Positions 1-12,659 of a DNA stretch of 64,000 nt are shown here, piece by piece (within the stretch, counting starts at the first letter, position 1; the number at the start of each line of letters is the position of its first letter). The position numbers were made by a program, and so were the translations under genes. The notes under the pieces are model-generated. The model did not search any database. It was not told where the DNA came from and was given only the letters and a program-made list of their open reading frames with translations. Origin of the DNA: Takakia lepidozioides (lineage: Eukaryota; Streptophyta; Takakiopsida; Takakiales; Takakiaceae). The stretch is taken from positions 52,576,001-52,640,000 of the forward strand of contig CM060733.1 of assembly GCA_030704615.1 (NCBI GenBank). The letters are read 5' to 3'.

Positions 1-1125
1 CCCTCATGTAACATCTCTCTTATTCAACAATTTCTGAAGAAAAAATAGATGAATTTTTAGGTGTATTATGGATGAAAGTAGATTTCGTTATTCACAAAGA
101 GGAGCCATACGCAACTAGCCGCTTGTTTATAATTATTGTGGGGAAAAAAACTTGTTTTTCAATGCAATGTGGGCTCTGTTCCCTCTTGAAAAAATAGTCG
201 CTCCTAGGTGTTTCCCTTAAATATATATATATATACTAATAATAAAAAATAAGTAAGAAGTCTTACTGAATAGGCCAATGTCACACGTTGATTCACATTA
301 TCAATAGACATATTAGCCGGCCAGGCGAAGTTGGTCAATGCCAATATATCTGCAGTATTGTAATAATATGAAATTTGGACTATTAGTTTATGGTCAATGG
401 TGTGGGGTCAATGATAGGCCGGTCAAAGTTTGGTCCCAAGAGAAAAGTCTTTTACCCCATGGTTTCCTAATATGCTTAAGTATGGTATTATTAGTTTTTG
501 AACTTTCTGCAGGTTGATTTGGACATAAGCAATAATTTGATTAATTTCATGCTGGCAGGACATATATATATACACACACACATATATAAGCAACAACAAC
601 AAGAACAAATTTTTAAAATGAACGAATGAATAGTTGTAAGGTGGATATCCTTAAAGGAGGCAGTAATATCAAGAGATGGTAGTTGGAAGTGATGTTGTAC
701 GGCAATGAGGTTGCGAGTGTGGATGCCGCCTCTAGAGCTAGCGTTGATAAGAGTGATCGAGGTCCTCTTTGCCATCAATGCGGGAGCGCTTTCAGGTTTA
801 CTGAATTCTGTGCTTGATTGATATTGTAGAGACGTAGAGACTCTTCCGAAAGATTAAGGGAACTCCACATTGCATATGTCGCTTTATGTTGTGGCCTTTG
901 TGTTTGTTTCTGAACACTCTAACATGCCATTTTGTTTTGCAGATTGTGCTTCATGCTGCTATTGGCATGGCACATGTTGTAGTCCAGTCTGTTGGGATCA
1001 ATGACAGTTACTTAGTGGGGGGACAAGCCCTCTACTCATTTTTCAGAATCATGTAGCCGTGTGTTATTGGATTCCATTTTGGGAGCCTTAGAGTACCCCC
1101 AACGTAGGTACGCTCTGTCATTTCC
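1..1125. other. AT-rich intergenic DNA, no gene seen
   Basis: No open frame here resembles a known protein. A short (AT)n tract lies at about 220-234 and an alternating TA/CA tract at about 561-590. Nothing else is supported. Confidence 0.6.
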
Positions 1126-1130
1126 ACTAA

Positions 1131-1290
1131 GGGAAGTCACTCGGCATGAATTCCAAACTGTGTACGATAAAACATAGGGTTCAACAAACTCTTGAAATAT
1201 AAAAACTCTAAAAGATTTAATTTTAACGAAGGGTTGTGGTATTATGAAAATTACATTTATAAAAAAAATATGGGTACTTCTTTGTCTTTG
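1131..1290 (+). repeat. Copy 1 of a GGGAAGTCACT-terminus repeat
   Basis: The stretch beginning GGGAAGTCACT, followed by TTCCAAAC, then ATAGGGT, then an A-rich ATAAAAA block, matches in order and spacing the sequence starting at 6435. A third related start lies at 50586. The shared outer edge and shared sub-terminal AGGGT blocks suggest one end of a mobile-element family. No coding capacity is visible, and the other end of this copy was not found. Confidence 0.45.
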
Positions 1291-1299
1291 TGTTACAAT

Positions 1300-2200
1300 T
1301 TTCTTAAAAAGAATATATGGGAAGAAGAACAAAAAATGGGGGTTGTGGAGCTAGGATTTCCTTCACCATTATGATCCCTCTGGGTGGATGAACGTAAGTG
1401 GTGACTATGGATGAAGCATGAGCTAGATGAAGGTATGAGGGAGGTGGCGATATTCAGGCCATATTCGCCTGAATAAAATTTATGTATTTTGTTGTTTCAT
1501 GTGCATGTGCTGCTACTGTTTTTTCCCCCTCCAAATTGAACTTTATGTAATACTTTAAAGTAAATTTGGGTGCTAATAAGTGAATCTCGTATTTTTGATA
1601 ATGCAAAATAGGGTGTCTACAAAAAACCCGTATTACAAAATTATGTAATGCAAGGGTCCAAAAAAAAAAAAAAAACCCAAACAATATCCCCCAACTCTAC
1701 ACCCTTTGTGCATATGGTAACAAAATATTACAATGAGTGATCTCTCCGGGCATTTCCAATGTCATCCTGCCGGGCCGTTTCCCGGATCGGGACCCACCGC
1801 ACCTGCCAACGCTATATTTTTAGCGGAGAGAGACCTACGCCAAGGTCAGGGTACGCCATATTTTACATATTTGGCATACCTCGCCAAACCTTCGCCAAGC
1901 GTGCACGTGCACGCCCAAGCACTCGGGAGCAAGTCTGGTACATGCACGTCGCGCAAAGGTATCGAAGAAGGCGCGCTCTTGCTTTCAATTTCAAATTTGG
2001 TTTTGTACACAATTTCACCGATTTTGTATACACACAAGCAGTTGCAGGCGCGATGGATCCGAAGGCACAAAGCGAGCAATGTGACTAAAAGAGCAAAAAG
2101 TGAAAGGTGAAAGGAGGTAGGAAGCATTAGGGTATTCGCTCCTCTCTCGCTCTGGTTTTCGTTCCCTATTTGTGTAGCATTCGTGGGCTTTCGCTCTTCC
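1300..2200. other. Intergenic DNA, no gene supported
   Basis: Two overlapping short frames open at 1733-2110, but neither has recognisable motifs and both lie in mixed-composition DNA. An A-homopolymer sits at about 1660-1675. Pyrimidine-rich sequence leads into the transposase relic that follows. Confidence 0.5.
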
Positions 2201-2204
2201 TCAA

Positions 2205-3028
2205 TATGGAAACCCTCTCTGTTTCTCTGCTGGGTTCATTTTCCCTCTGGCATCACTTGCACCTTTTGAAGGCCAATGTTGTGACGTCTTTTGTTTTATT
2301 CCAACTTCCCGATGTGGAGTCTGTATGATGAACTCTCTCATTTCAACATCTTTCCTCACCCCTTCTTGCATTTTTGCGTAGTGCTTGTGTTTCTCATTTT
2401 GAGGTTGTTGTATACTTTGGACAAAGCAAGACCAGTTGGGATAGATCCCATCCGTAAGAAGGTAACAGCTGCCAGCGAGGATACTCATTACCATTGACAG
2501 AAAATGGAATTGCCCTTGCATTAGAATGGAGAAGGTGTTGAACTACATGTGATCTATCAAGGACGATAATATCGTTGTTCTGACCTCGTAATCCAAAAAA
2601 GGCATGCCAAATTCTCAGTTTTTGCTCACACACCGTCTCTCCAAAGATGATAGAGCAATTTCCTTCCCTATCTTGGTCAAACCCTTCCCAACCAACGAGC
2701 AAATATGCCCGAAAATCCCCATTCTTCGTTCGCCGCCAGTTGTTCTCTTATATCAACCTTCGTAGGCAGCCTCAAGAATTCAGCTTTGAACAAATGATTC
2801 ACAGCGGAGCAAATACCTTTTCAAGCACTCAATAGTTGTAGATTCCCCTAGGCTGCAATATTCGTCAAGTGAGTCGGCACTTGCTCCATATGCCAACATT
2901 ATTAAAGCAGCAATTGTTTTTCGATAGGGACTCAATCCTGGTTTGCCACATGCATCATACATTTGTGTGAAAACAGGATCGTAGTTTGCAACAACATCTA
3001 GAATTCGGAGGAAAAGCTCCATTCTCAT
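2205..3028 (-). pseudogene. PIF/Harbinger-type transposase (HARBI1-like) relic
   Basis: Read on the minus strand, successive frames give the diagnostic order of a plant Harbinger-superfamily (DDE) transposase. First comes GLSPYRKTIAALIMLAYG with SLGESTTIECLKR; next LAANEEWGFSGIFARWLG; then LRIWHAFFGLRGQNNDI; then VNGNEYP; then DGIYPNWSCFVQSI; and finally EKHKHYAKMQEGVRKDVE. The blocks lie in three frames, separated by stops and frameshifts, so no functional enzyme can be made. The N-terminal helix-turn-helix and the final DDE acidic region are not clearly present. The family catalyses cut-and-paste transposition with short TIRs and a 3-bp target duplication; I did not find the TIRs. Identification is firm at superfamily level and the decay is directly visible. 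Confidence 0.85.
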
Positions 3029-3240
3029 CTGATATCGTCTTCTGAAGAGTTTTTGTCATACACGACTGAATCGACTTGACCGTTAGGAGTATAAATGTCT
3101 CAAACGACTGGAAAAACAGTTAAATAAAGAGTAAAAAAATATCCTGTTGTAGTGGGGGGGGGGGGGAGAGTCGTTTCTTGTTTGTTTTTGGCGTGAGAAA
3201 TGACACGGTAGTAGTGTTGTGGCAGGGATAAGCTCAGAGT

Positions 3241-4642
3241 ATGGCGAAGGACAAGGAGAAGGGCCCCCCCATGGACAAAGAAAAGGCGCCGACAAAGGGC
3301 TAGAAATCGTCTGCTGCTAAGGTAGGGAACTTCACAACTGTGTCATGAAAGGTCGTGTGACACGAGTCGCTTGCCCGTCGCTTGGTCCAAACTCACCAGC
3401 CCTATAGGCGGCTATGTGAGATCATCGAGCCGTAAGGCCGCCGAGGCCTCCACGTCCTTGAAGGAGGCTGGGGATGAGCCTCAACCTCAGGCTGGCCCCA
3501 CCCAAGGTCGAGACGCCACCCCACAGGCTAATGGAGGCCCCTGACACTTACGGGGGGAGGCGCATTCTCAGATCTGGCACCAGGTTTGGGCACGTTGAGC
3601 TTTCCCCCACCACCAATGCATTTTCCCCTTCTTCTGCAGCCACGAGGGCTTATAAGGGGAGGACAATGGAAAAGAGGAGGAATATGTTTCGGCAAAGGCT
3701 TCCTCCTCACCTTGGGAAAAGAGGGAGGCTTCAAAGGAGGCTGCAATGAGGTGGAAGGAGGAGGAAAGGAAGAGAGAGGAAGACAAGAAGAGGGAAGAGG
3801 GAAATAGGGGGCACGGGAAAGGGAAGGGGGAGAGGAGAGGGGCTCTTGAACGGTTAATGAAGAAGACCCTAGACTTTGGGGCGCCACCTGCGAGCATATT
3901 GGGTGCATGAGACAGGCTTCCACCTGCATTCCGAGAGGGCGTTTTGGCGGCTGCACCAAAAGCGGGGGTCGAGGGCAATGTTGACGTCATGGACACAAAG
4001 GTGGGCTACTTTCTGTCACATTGTTTTCTTTCCTTTGCTTTTCATTTGTTTGTCTATGACCCTGAGCTTTGTCCAACTTCCTTGAGAAACGATCTGGCCT
4101 GGAAAGAGAAAGGGGTTACCATAGCTTCCAAGTTGCATGAAACGGGCTTTCCAAAGATAGTGGTGATGATGCAGGATGATACACCTTTCCCTGAGTTTAT
4201 TAGACTCCCTATTGATACCAATTACTTTTCTGTCAAACTTTCCGAGGACACATCATATTCCAAATGTTATTGTTGTGGTCATGTGAGACACATTAAAGCC
4301 CAATGTCCGAAACGTAAAAGATCCCATTTCTCTCACTATTCGGAATCCCAACCTTCTTTCCAGAAAGTGAATATGCCTGCCCAGCAGCCCATTCAGGTGG
4401 ACCCTCTGCAAAACCAAGCCCCACAAGCTCCCATGCCCAATCATGCGGGCCCTCCTATTCTGCAGAATGCCACTCTCATGGAGGCTCATCCTATTCCACA
4501 CACTTGCCCAGCAGTTCCATTACAAGATGCGGCAGCCTGTCTCACGTCTGCAACTGTTCCTTCCAGGAAGGAAGTGGCTCACCATGAACACTTTCCGACC
4601 CCAACCAATGGTCAACTGGAAAAAGCAGCGGCAACGGCATAA
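3241..4642 (+). pseudogene. LINE ORF1 (gag-like) relic with CCHC zinc knuckle
   Basis: The frame open from about 3944 to 4642 contains FPEFIRLPID followed by CYCCGHVRHIKAQC. The latter is a perfect C-x2-C-x4-H-x4-C zinc knuckle, about 105-120 residues into the open frame. A basic, then Pro/Gln-rich tail follows. This order (a loop of the RLP type just before a single knuckle) is what plant L1-type LINE ORF1 RNA-binding proteins show. Upstream, 3241-3940 is purine-rich and carries a lysine-rich start (MAKDKEKG) broken by stops, probably the decayed N-terminus. No endonuclease or reverse transcriptase follows. The last codons (GQLEKAAATA) are shared with the OSB-like fragment at 56.4 kb, so the end of this frame is probably chimeric. 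Confidence 0.7.
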
Positions 4643-4927
4643 TTGATAGAACAACAATTGATAGAACAAGGCACTGCTAATGAAGGCACCTTCTTCAACA
4701 CATTTCACCCTGTTTTACCCTCTTATCAGAATCGGCCCTACATTTTCATGTTGAATTATGCAAGTTAGCTAGTTGAGTGAACCTTTGATTGTTTGGAGTG
4801 ACTTTGACATGAAACTACCAATGTGACAACATGAAAGTATCCAAAAACAGGTAACAGAGACGAGGAGAAGCTGTGGAATGAATACTTGTATGACCCCAGT
4901 CAATGGTGGGACAATCGAGGCGAAAAG
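4608..4927 (+). pseudogene. OSB-like gene fragment (PDF motif, upstream half)
   Basis: After the splice acceptor at 4849-4850, a 77-bp exon reads NRDEEKLWNEYLYDPSQWWD and continues NRGEK. It ends exactly in phase 0 before a GT donor at 4928. The W-x2-Y-x-DP-x2-WWDNR pattern is the first half of the plant PDF motif found in organellar single-stranded-DNA-binding (OSB) proteins, which bind ssDNA in mitochondria and plastids. The preceding 240 bases match 56478-56730 closely. They encode the end of a previous PDF unit (GQL...GTANEGTFFNTFHPV). No OB fold and no following PDF half occur here, so this is a fragment. The motif is clear; assignment to the OSB family is from memory of its signature. 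Confidence 0.65.
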
Positions 4928-5109
4928 GTGAATGCCTGTTGGATTACAGAGAGCAGCAGATGCAATTGAGCATAGGAACGAGTGTGATAAGTCAAGTTGG
5001 GCGTTTCCTAGAACACGCTGAGATGAACTTCTTTCTGTGGTCCTTATTATTGTGGAAGTCCTGCAACATAAGTGTAATTGTTATGAAATTATACAATTTC
5101 ATCCATGTA

Positions 5110-6430
5110 TAATTTCATCTATATATACAATTTCATTCATATACTCATATATCTATTTAATTTTCTTGCAGTTTAATTGGTAAACATCTCAATTATGTCC
5201 ATTTTATATGTAAAATATGTCCTGTCAACCAACCAACCATTAACGTGTTCTAGACTGCACATGGATAATTCTAAAAATTCACTTGTGGTACCTATATTCA
5301 TCCATATTTCTAAAAGTAGAGACAACCTAACAATTGTCACTCGAATATAATTTTACATGGACCAAACATCCATAACATATATTAAAACAAAGTCATTTTG
5401 AATTCCAATATCAAAAACACAGTATGTATAAAAGTATAATTTATTACATTTATAACAACAGAAATTACACGTTTACTATTTATATGCTCATAAGTTTGCA
5501 AGTATTTTGTTTGATATCTGTCATTGAATTTACAAATATTTGTATATTCAATGGTCACATAAATATATGCTTTCATAGTAGTACCTAAACGTGACGCTTA
5601 AATGCATGCTATTATCTATGAATCTCATTTTCATAGTAATGGGTGTCACAACAAAGACGCCCCATCCTTAGAGGATTGTCGTAAGATAATTTTTTTTGAT
5701 GGAGAATGGTTTGGGGGAATGAGAATTATTTCCTTCTACTTTACAAGGAGAAAGATGACTGAGGTTAGTTGTCAAAAATCCTCACCATTTTCCATCATTG
5801 GAGAATTTCCACACCTTCCAAGGTAAAAGGGAATGATTCTCATTCATGCAAATCATTTTCCATCAAAACTTTTTACCTTGCTTCCATAACTTTCTTTAGC
5901 ACTTAAAGTAACTCGCCCTTGCTTTGGAAAGTGGGAAATTAACAATAAATGATAGTGAGGGCATGTGGTAGTGAATGTATGAAGATATGAGTCTAGTTTG
6001 GCACTCAATCTTTATTACAATACATTTCTCAAGGAAGTATTGAATCTTTGGACGATGGAATGATTCTTTTGGAAGACAGTGTTTAGAGGGACGGTGTTTA
6101 GAGGGTCACTGAAGAATGTTATGTCAATCGTCTGAGAATGGGGCACCCCTGTTGTGACACCCACTAAAGTAAAAATATGAATGCTTTGGTAAGAAGAATT
6201 CACAACCAATGTAAAAGTAATTATAATTTGTGGAACAATATTGAATTGGTGACGAATTTTCAAACTTTGATCCATACATTACGTAGGATGGTTGCTAGGG
6301 TAAGGTTGCTTGGCCATGCATTGTACATTGTATTGCTAGAAAAGGATTTTGAACATTCACAAATTTCCAATTATGGGGTGATTACAAGCAAAAGTTGTAA
6401 GACTTTTGAGTCAATGTACATAGAACATCA
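5110..6430. other. AT-rich intergenic DNA
   Basis: No coding signal is recognisable. Short frames at 5602-5826 and 6177-6482 show no family motif and have the AT-rich composition of their surroundings. Confidence 0.55.
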
Positions 6431-6434
6431 ACCA

Positions 6435-8049
6435 GGGGAAGTCACTTCCATTTTATTCCAAACGGCTTGCAAAAAAATATAGGGTAACATATATTCTTTG
6501 AAGATAAAAATTACAATATTTTAGAAATAAAATTGGGTGTCTTTAATTTGTGGATACCGGATTTAAATAAAAATAAGATCATGAATATATGCTCCAGTTA
6601 TATATTTTTTAGAATTAATATATGGGTTCCACAATGGTGAGGGATATGTGTTGTTCATTCTATGGTATGTATATTTGTATTGAGACTTCACAAATGACTA
6701 GTTTGACCTAGATGACGGGACTTGAACTTGGCTTGGATGAGAGTGCTTGGTTTAGGGAGGATACGTTTTGGTTTAGGGTTGCTTTATTTTCTTCTCACTT
6801 TGTCTACTTCTGCAACTCAAGAGTTCTGCTATGATAGTTGTTGACCTCATTGTGTTGCTGGAAGCTCCGGTTTATTCATTTGCTGTAAGGTACCTCGTTC
6901 TCTCACCTAAGGAATATTTTTTCACTACACTCAAAATATGCAACAGTTTTTCTCATTCGTTTTGATAGATGCATTAGAGCATTGAGCAGTAAAATATTTG
7001 GCACTCTAAGAAAAATTTGTTTTATTTTATATTACTATAGGGTGTCAAATATTTGATGGTTACAGTCAAATAAAAAAAAAAGTAGCCTGCTAGATAATTG
7101 TGCATATTACGAAATTAACCCTCAAGTTCCCAAACCTTTTTTTGACTTTTTACCAATTTTGGGTACCCAGCTGCAGTAAATTGCCCCTAGAAACCTACCA
7201 AAAATCATCCGGAGATTCCAGCCTTATAGCAATGGGCCCAGCTCATTTATGCATGACATACCAAAAAATGAGCCAAGTCCACCGTGGAAATTGTGAGATT
7301 ATAACGTTGGCCCGGACCTCAAATATCAGGTCCCAAAGAAAAAGTGAGAAAAAAATGGTTTGACCAAATTAAAACCTAGCTTTATCCAATTTTGCTTGCC
7401 CAAAGACCCACCATTTCCAAATCAATAGTGGAGTGGCTATGACCCCACTAAATTGCAGGTCCAACTGATTTTTTCACCTATGGTTGCTTTGCATGCAATT
7501 ACATGGGGGTTGAAATCTCAAAATTGACAAGAGAAAATGTGCCTCCAAATGAAGTACTTGTTTTTCTACAAATTTTTTAAAAGCCAATGGTGGATGTGTG
7601 TATGTAATGCTCACACACCACAAGGTGAAGCGCTTTTTCTAAAATTGCTAATTTTCTGCCAAAAATGGCCTTTGGAGTGCAATCTGTTTTGGGCTTGTTT
7701 ACCTGCACGTCAGCGGTCAACAAGCCCTTTTCAGGCCCAAAACGTAAATGAGAGATCTAAGATATTTTTTGTAGGTCGTAGCTTTTCTTTTTTTTCAATT
7801 TTATTTTTTGCATCATACTCCAGACAAATCCCTTGTCATTAAAGCTTCAGGAGTGGGCCCATCAGATTAGATCTGCAAAAATTTGGTCGAACTGCAAATT
7901 CAAAGTGACCCGAATCAGGTCGCTTGGGAACTTAAGGGTTAAATAATTATAGGGTGGATGAAGAAAGGGGAAAAAAAAAGTAATACCCCCATAAAAAATA
8001 CCTCTTTATCGCACGTGATTCTCTAAACTATATAGGGAGTGACTTCCCC
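6435..8049. mobile_element. Candidate non-autonomous DNA element with 15-bp inverted termini
   Basis: The left edge reads GGGGAAGTCACTTCC at 6435-6449. The right edge at 8035-8049, read on the opposite strand, is GGGGAAGTCACTCCC, a 14/15 match in inverted orientation. The left sub-terminal sequence (ATATAGGGT then A-rich blocks) recurs at 1131 and 50586. About 1.6 kb lies between, with no transposase. Flanks of 8-9 bases do not match as a target duplication, which weakens the case. It may be two separate element ends rather than one element. Confidence 0.35.
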
Positions 8050-8059
8050 GAGAATATCA

Positions 8060-9360
8060 AATATGGTAATTTGGATACAATTAGGACTATTATATGGATT
8101 TTTTTTATTTTTATAGATGGCCCTTTTGGGTCATTGATTCTATTGAATCCTGCTACTTTATTTCAGGATTCTAACTTGGGTGCAAGAATAAAATACACAA
8201 ATTTACAAAAATGAGGTGATTATGCCTAGTTCAACGTCTATTGTGTTTTTGTTGCCATGAAAATTGTTTAAAGAATCTCTTGGACGAATTGTTCCTACAT
8301 GAAATTAAAACATATTGAATCAAAGCATAAGAAATTTAGTGTCACCAGAGTACCATTCCGTCCCACCCATGCCGCAGCGGAAGAGAAGACACATGTGGCT
8401 ATCAGTGTGAAGTAATTGAATGTGTGGTAATCAAGGAATGAACATGATTCCATGCAAAAGGAAAATACATAATATGTTCAAATTGTGTTTATTTTACTAA
8501 TGCCGAAAGGCCGCCCTTTCAATTGGTTCAAGAATAAATTGGTTTTAAGGGAGTCATTTTTGTATATTAATTTTTTTCAATGAAATTACTATTTTTGAAA
8601 GGTTATATATATATATATATATTACCTTTCTAAAATGTGTTAAAAACTATGGTGGTGGTTAAAGGATAAAGGCCACCTCCGATTCCCCCGCCTTGGCCTC
8701 TCAATTAAAGTAGAAAATTATTAAAATATACAAATTGTGGCTTTTAGCCGCTTATAGTATACAACCTCAAAGGACAAGTACAGATCCAAGACTCATGAAC
8801 TTAATACATCAAAATTCATGGAAAATTGAAAAAAAAAACATTCCAATATTTTTGAAAGAATTGAAGAAGGTGCATAACTAATGAACATCATGTGTTAAAT
8901 ATTTCAACAAAGTTAGGCTAATGATATCTATTGCCCTAGTTTTCAAGAAGTAGTCCCTTCCATTGTTCAAGAATGTTGTGTTACTGAACAAAGTGTTTTA
9001 TGGACAATGACACTACTAGATACTTCATTCAAATATTATATTATATTTTTATATAATTAATTTTAAAATTATAAAAACCGTTTTGTTCATATTGTTCCTT
9101 TATGTTATTGCAAATTTTTTGATAGTCTTCTATTACACCTCTGGGTTGCAATGTTCTAGTGAAAGTACATGTTAGTGCACACAAGAGATGTTAATTTGAA
9201 TATTTCCGTAAAAAATATGTGTAGGCTACACATATTGCAATTCTTTAATACTTATGTGTATGAACGGTTCTTTAAAGATATAAAGCATTTATAATTCTAC
9301 AGTAGTGTCACTACCAGTAGGATTTTCTCCACTCCTCGGGCAGCTCATCCCATAATAAAG
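8060..9360. other. AT-rich intergenic DNA
   Basis: An (AT)n tract lies at about 8604-8622. The segment is strongly AT-rich with no open frame of note. The last part may be the 3' flank of the minus-strand LRR gene. Confidence 0.55.
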
Positions 9361-9363
9361 GCA

Positions 9364-10680
9364 TCAGATCACTTCAAAGCACAGCCTGGTTCCACGATTC
9401 TCAAGTTGTTTGATCACCTCAGGAGGTAGAACCTCACGCAACACTGTGATATGCTTCACTTCTTTTGAGCTGCTGCATGCCAGGAGAGTTTCGGCAAAGC
9501 AATCGATTGTAACATTCTTCATATGAACCAACTTCATTTCCGGATATATGACATACTTGCAATGACCATCATCCCCAAATTTGTCACTATAGTGTATAAT
9601 AGGTCGATCTGCAAGACCCACCGGCCAGCAAGTTAGCACAGGCTTCTAACTCTATTATCGTTGAAATCCCTTCAACAAGGGATGAGCACCCCCAGTTTGG
9701 GCTAAATAAGGGACGGGTACCAAAATAAAGACAAAAATTAACAAGGGAGAGAAACTGGGCACCAACTCCTTTGAGCACCAACAATATTGAATATCAAACA
9801 AAGTTTAAGTTTGAAAGGGAAGAAAGTCTTTATGGCTAAAAATGAAGAAGAATGGTGTCTGACTTACTGCCTACTGGCCACAACGCATGCATCTTTTAGC
9901 TCACTTTCCATTCTCTCACACTAAGTTATATATGAAACAAAAGATAAATGACAAGGAGCCAAACTAGGGACCAAAAAAAGAAAGACTTTAAGGATAGCTC
10001 TCATGATATGGAAGACATGGAAGATACGTTACAAAAGTCACTTCAATGCAAGCTGTACCTACCGCAGGTTTTGGCAACCATTTGAAAGCGCTGATACGCC
10101 GGGATCTCCAACAAAGTTGCAGTGCTTGACATCCAATTCCCGCAAGTGTTTGCATGATGCAACAATATAAGAAATTCCTACCGAGATAACCTTGCAGTAA
10201 CCCTGCAACTCTAGTTGCACAAGGTCTCTTAGGAGTGCAAGTGAGAGCAAGGCTGCACATGCGATAGTTTTACAATCACCTTCACCACATTTAAACCTCG
10301 ACAGCCATTTGCAATCGCTGCAACTCCTTCACCACCGATCCACTTTGAACTGCAAGTGCCCCACACATTAAGCTTTTGAAATCTGAAAATAAAGTACATG
10401 TGAAACTGAAAGCCTCGGAGAAGCAAAAGATTGCTAATAGATACGGTACTGTTGATTCAATGAAGCAATATCCTTGGAGATATTAATACAATACATCAGA
10501 ACAGAGAGAAGTTGATTGCAAATGATTGCAGATCGTTACAATTATAGTAGGTTCTTGCAAGTCGTACCAATATTCACCAGCCCAACAGGAGTCCAACGGT
10601 GGTTTGTACTACTTGTGTAGTAACCCATCTTTAGGAGCTTTAACTTAGTGAACCTTGCAATAGGCTGTAACCCTGTCACT
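9364..10680 (-). CDS. Partial F-box/LRR-type (FBXL/AMN1-like) leucine-rich-repeat gene
   Basis: Minus-strand exon-like blocks are: about 10680-10568 (ARFTKLKLLKMGYY...PVGLVNIG); 10382-10280 (KLNVWGT...GVAAIANGCRGLNVV, 34 codons between AG and GT); about 10250-10063 (LRDLVQLELQGYCKV, then LRELDVKHCNFVGDPGVSAL, then SNGCQNLR, with a GT donor); and 9608-9364, ending at a TGA stop. The pattern L-x2-L-x-L-x2-C and ...G...ALA..C..L is that of cysteine-containing LRRs in SCF ubiquitin-ligase F-box proteins. No F-box is seen. The phases of neighbouring blocks do not all join as drawn, so exons are missing or the locus is decaying. The LRR identity is likely; partner and substrate cannot be inferred. 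Confidence 0.5.
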
Positions 10681-10699
10681 CAAGCAGTCAGTTTCTATT

Positions 10700-11990
10700 A
10701 CTATCACAGGCAGCAAGTCTATAGTTCTCCACAAGATGCATTAAAAATGCACCGACTAATGATAATCTCAATTTTCAAGATTGATGCTGAACAAATTAGA
10801 GAAGTAACATCATAAATAGTTTTTCATAAAATTGCTATCAAGAAACTTCTAAATTAAGTACGAACAGTCTTGGCAAGGAAAACACATTTATGCTTCTGAA
10901 GTACAATCATTAATTCTTCACGTATCAATTTTGTGTGAATCCTTACAGGTGTGATCATGTATCCCTATGAACGTACAAAATAGATGAATCACCATTATTT
11001 CTGATTTCTTAAAATTTGTTATCTACTTCTTAGCCACAAGGTTAACGAAGTTTTGCCGTTTCCTATCTATTCTCAATTGGAGCTCATGCTTCAATTAAAC
11101 TTAGACTACTCATTCAAGCAGATTGCACAACACATACAAAAGTACACTTCACGAAAAAACATTCGAGTAAAAGATTTGGTTATCTGATCTTCAATTTAGC
11201 GAGCGATTTTGTACAGCCAAATCAAATCAATCACCTCCCAATCTCATGACCAACAATTCAAATGACAGGAGATTCAAATGGTTTTGGATCAAAGTTCTTC
11301 AAAGCCATTTCATTGTTAACAGAGGTGTACAGACCAAGTCCAGAAACAAACCTACTCCCAACATAGCTCTGATCTAGATCTTAGGGAGAGCAGAAGGATC
11401 AAAGGAGAATGCCAATGATGAAGCAACCAGACTGCCTTGGTGACGACCAAAAACTGACGATGGATTTATCATCCTCCTATACATCAAACGGTTCAATCAA
11501 ATCACAAAATCAGCACACAAACCAAAACAATCATAGCCATACCAAGAAAAAAACACCAACTTCATATCCTGGGCATACCACATATATAAAAAACAGCAAC
11601 AAAATCAAATCCAACAACACTGAAAAACAAGTGAAAATGAATAACAGAAGAACAAGCTGATTCAAATCGACATACCTCCATCAATTGAATCTACCCCGTA
11701 CTCATCACTGAATTGAATTAGATCTTATGCATTAAAAACAAAATCAGTAGGTACATAAAAAATCAAGTCAAAAGATATTAGCAATGGTACACCAATAACC
11801 CCCCCAATCCTATCTACTGAGACAGTCTGAATCATCCTCGCTCGAATACTTGGTCCAGCCACATGATTTGGATACAAAGGTGGCACATGTCCCCACCTCT
11901 CAAACATGACCACCTTTGTAATAACTCCACAGCCATCAATAGAACTACAGGTGTCAAACCTCCACTCCTCGTAATCCGAAAATGGGTATC
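10700..11990. other. Intergenic DNA, nothing recognised
   Basis: A-rich sequence with short open frames (for example 11409-11660) made of Asn/Lys/Thr-rich low-complexity translation. No family motif is seen. It could contain upstream exons of the LRR gene, but none is recognisable. Confidence 0.45.
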
Positions 11991-11995
11991 ACTTC

Positions 11996-12443
11996 TCAGA
12001 GCAGATAGAGTCTCTGCACAACTCCAACCTCAAAAACAATAAAAGACCAACCCAATAACATATCCCGGCCTCTAGGAACCAAAGCCACATCCGGTTCCTT
12101 CTGGCGCCCTCCATCGCTGCATCGATAGGATCCCATGGGATTAATGGTTAGTATGTCACCACAACGACTCTGCACCTTCACACTTAGAAGGACAATGAAC
12201 AAATTGTCAGCCCACTCGTGAGCCTTGCCCACCATTAGCCTTACAACTAACAACTCCATCGTAGAGTCATAAAAGATGCGAACTGATGGTAAGTCGCGAC
12301 GAGATCTGTCAATCATTTCCAATACATTCTCACACACGTTAGAAAATGCCAAGTATTCTGTAGCCATTGTTATTGTTTGAGCAGCCAGCCTCTCATAACG
12401 TTGCAAGCATACATTCGTCCACCTCTGGACCGAAGTAAACTGA
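11996..12443 (-). pseudogene. Decayed protein with PD-(D/E)xK-like signature
   Basis: The minus-strand frame has RYERLAAQTITMATEYLAF, MVGKAHEWADNLFIVLLS, MGSYRCSDGGRQKEPDVALVP and WSFIVFEVGV. The arrangement KEPD-x(n)-FIVFEVG recalls the ExPDx(n)hExK core of a restriction-endonuclease-like fold that is common in uncharacterised eukaryotic proteins. The conserved region after EVGV is cut by a stop and the expected downstream residues lie in another frame, so this copy looks broken. An acceptor-like AG precedes the block near 12427. The fold assignment is tentative. Such proteins in plants are often linked to mobile elements, which is inference here. Confidence 0.35.
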
Positions 12444-12659
12444 ATAACAAATCAGAACATGTAAAACAAATCAGAACAAATCATACATGTAATATTCAAG
12501 ACGCACTTCTGCTGATTGGACCACATTGGTGCATGACTGCACATCAAATTCACTGCTAGCAACTCCCTCCACGGCCGGTTCGCTGCTCCGCAAATCCTCC
12601 GAGCCCGAGAACCCAGACCCCCACCCATCGTCGTCCCGCTAATACTCATTCCCTGTCAC

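Noticed and set aside
3157-3166. G homopolymer as a G-quadruplex element
   Set aside because: It is a single G run without the spaced runs needed for a quadruplex, and a likely sequencing-sensitive homopolymer.
3528-3996. Overlapping 140-codon minus-strand frames
   Set aside because: They are antisense shadows of the purine-rich LINE ORF1 leader and read as Pro/Ser-rich low complexity.
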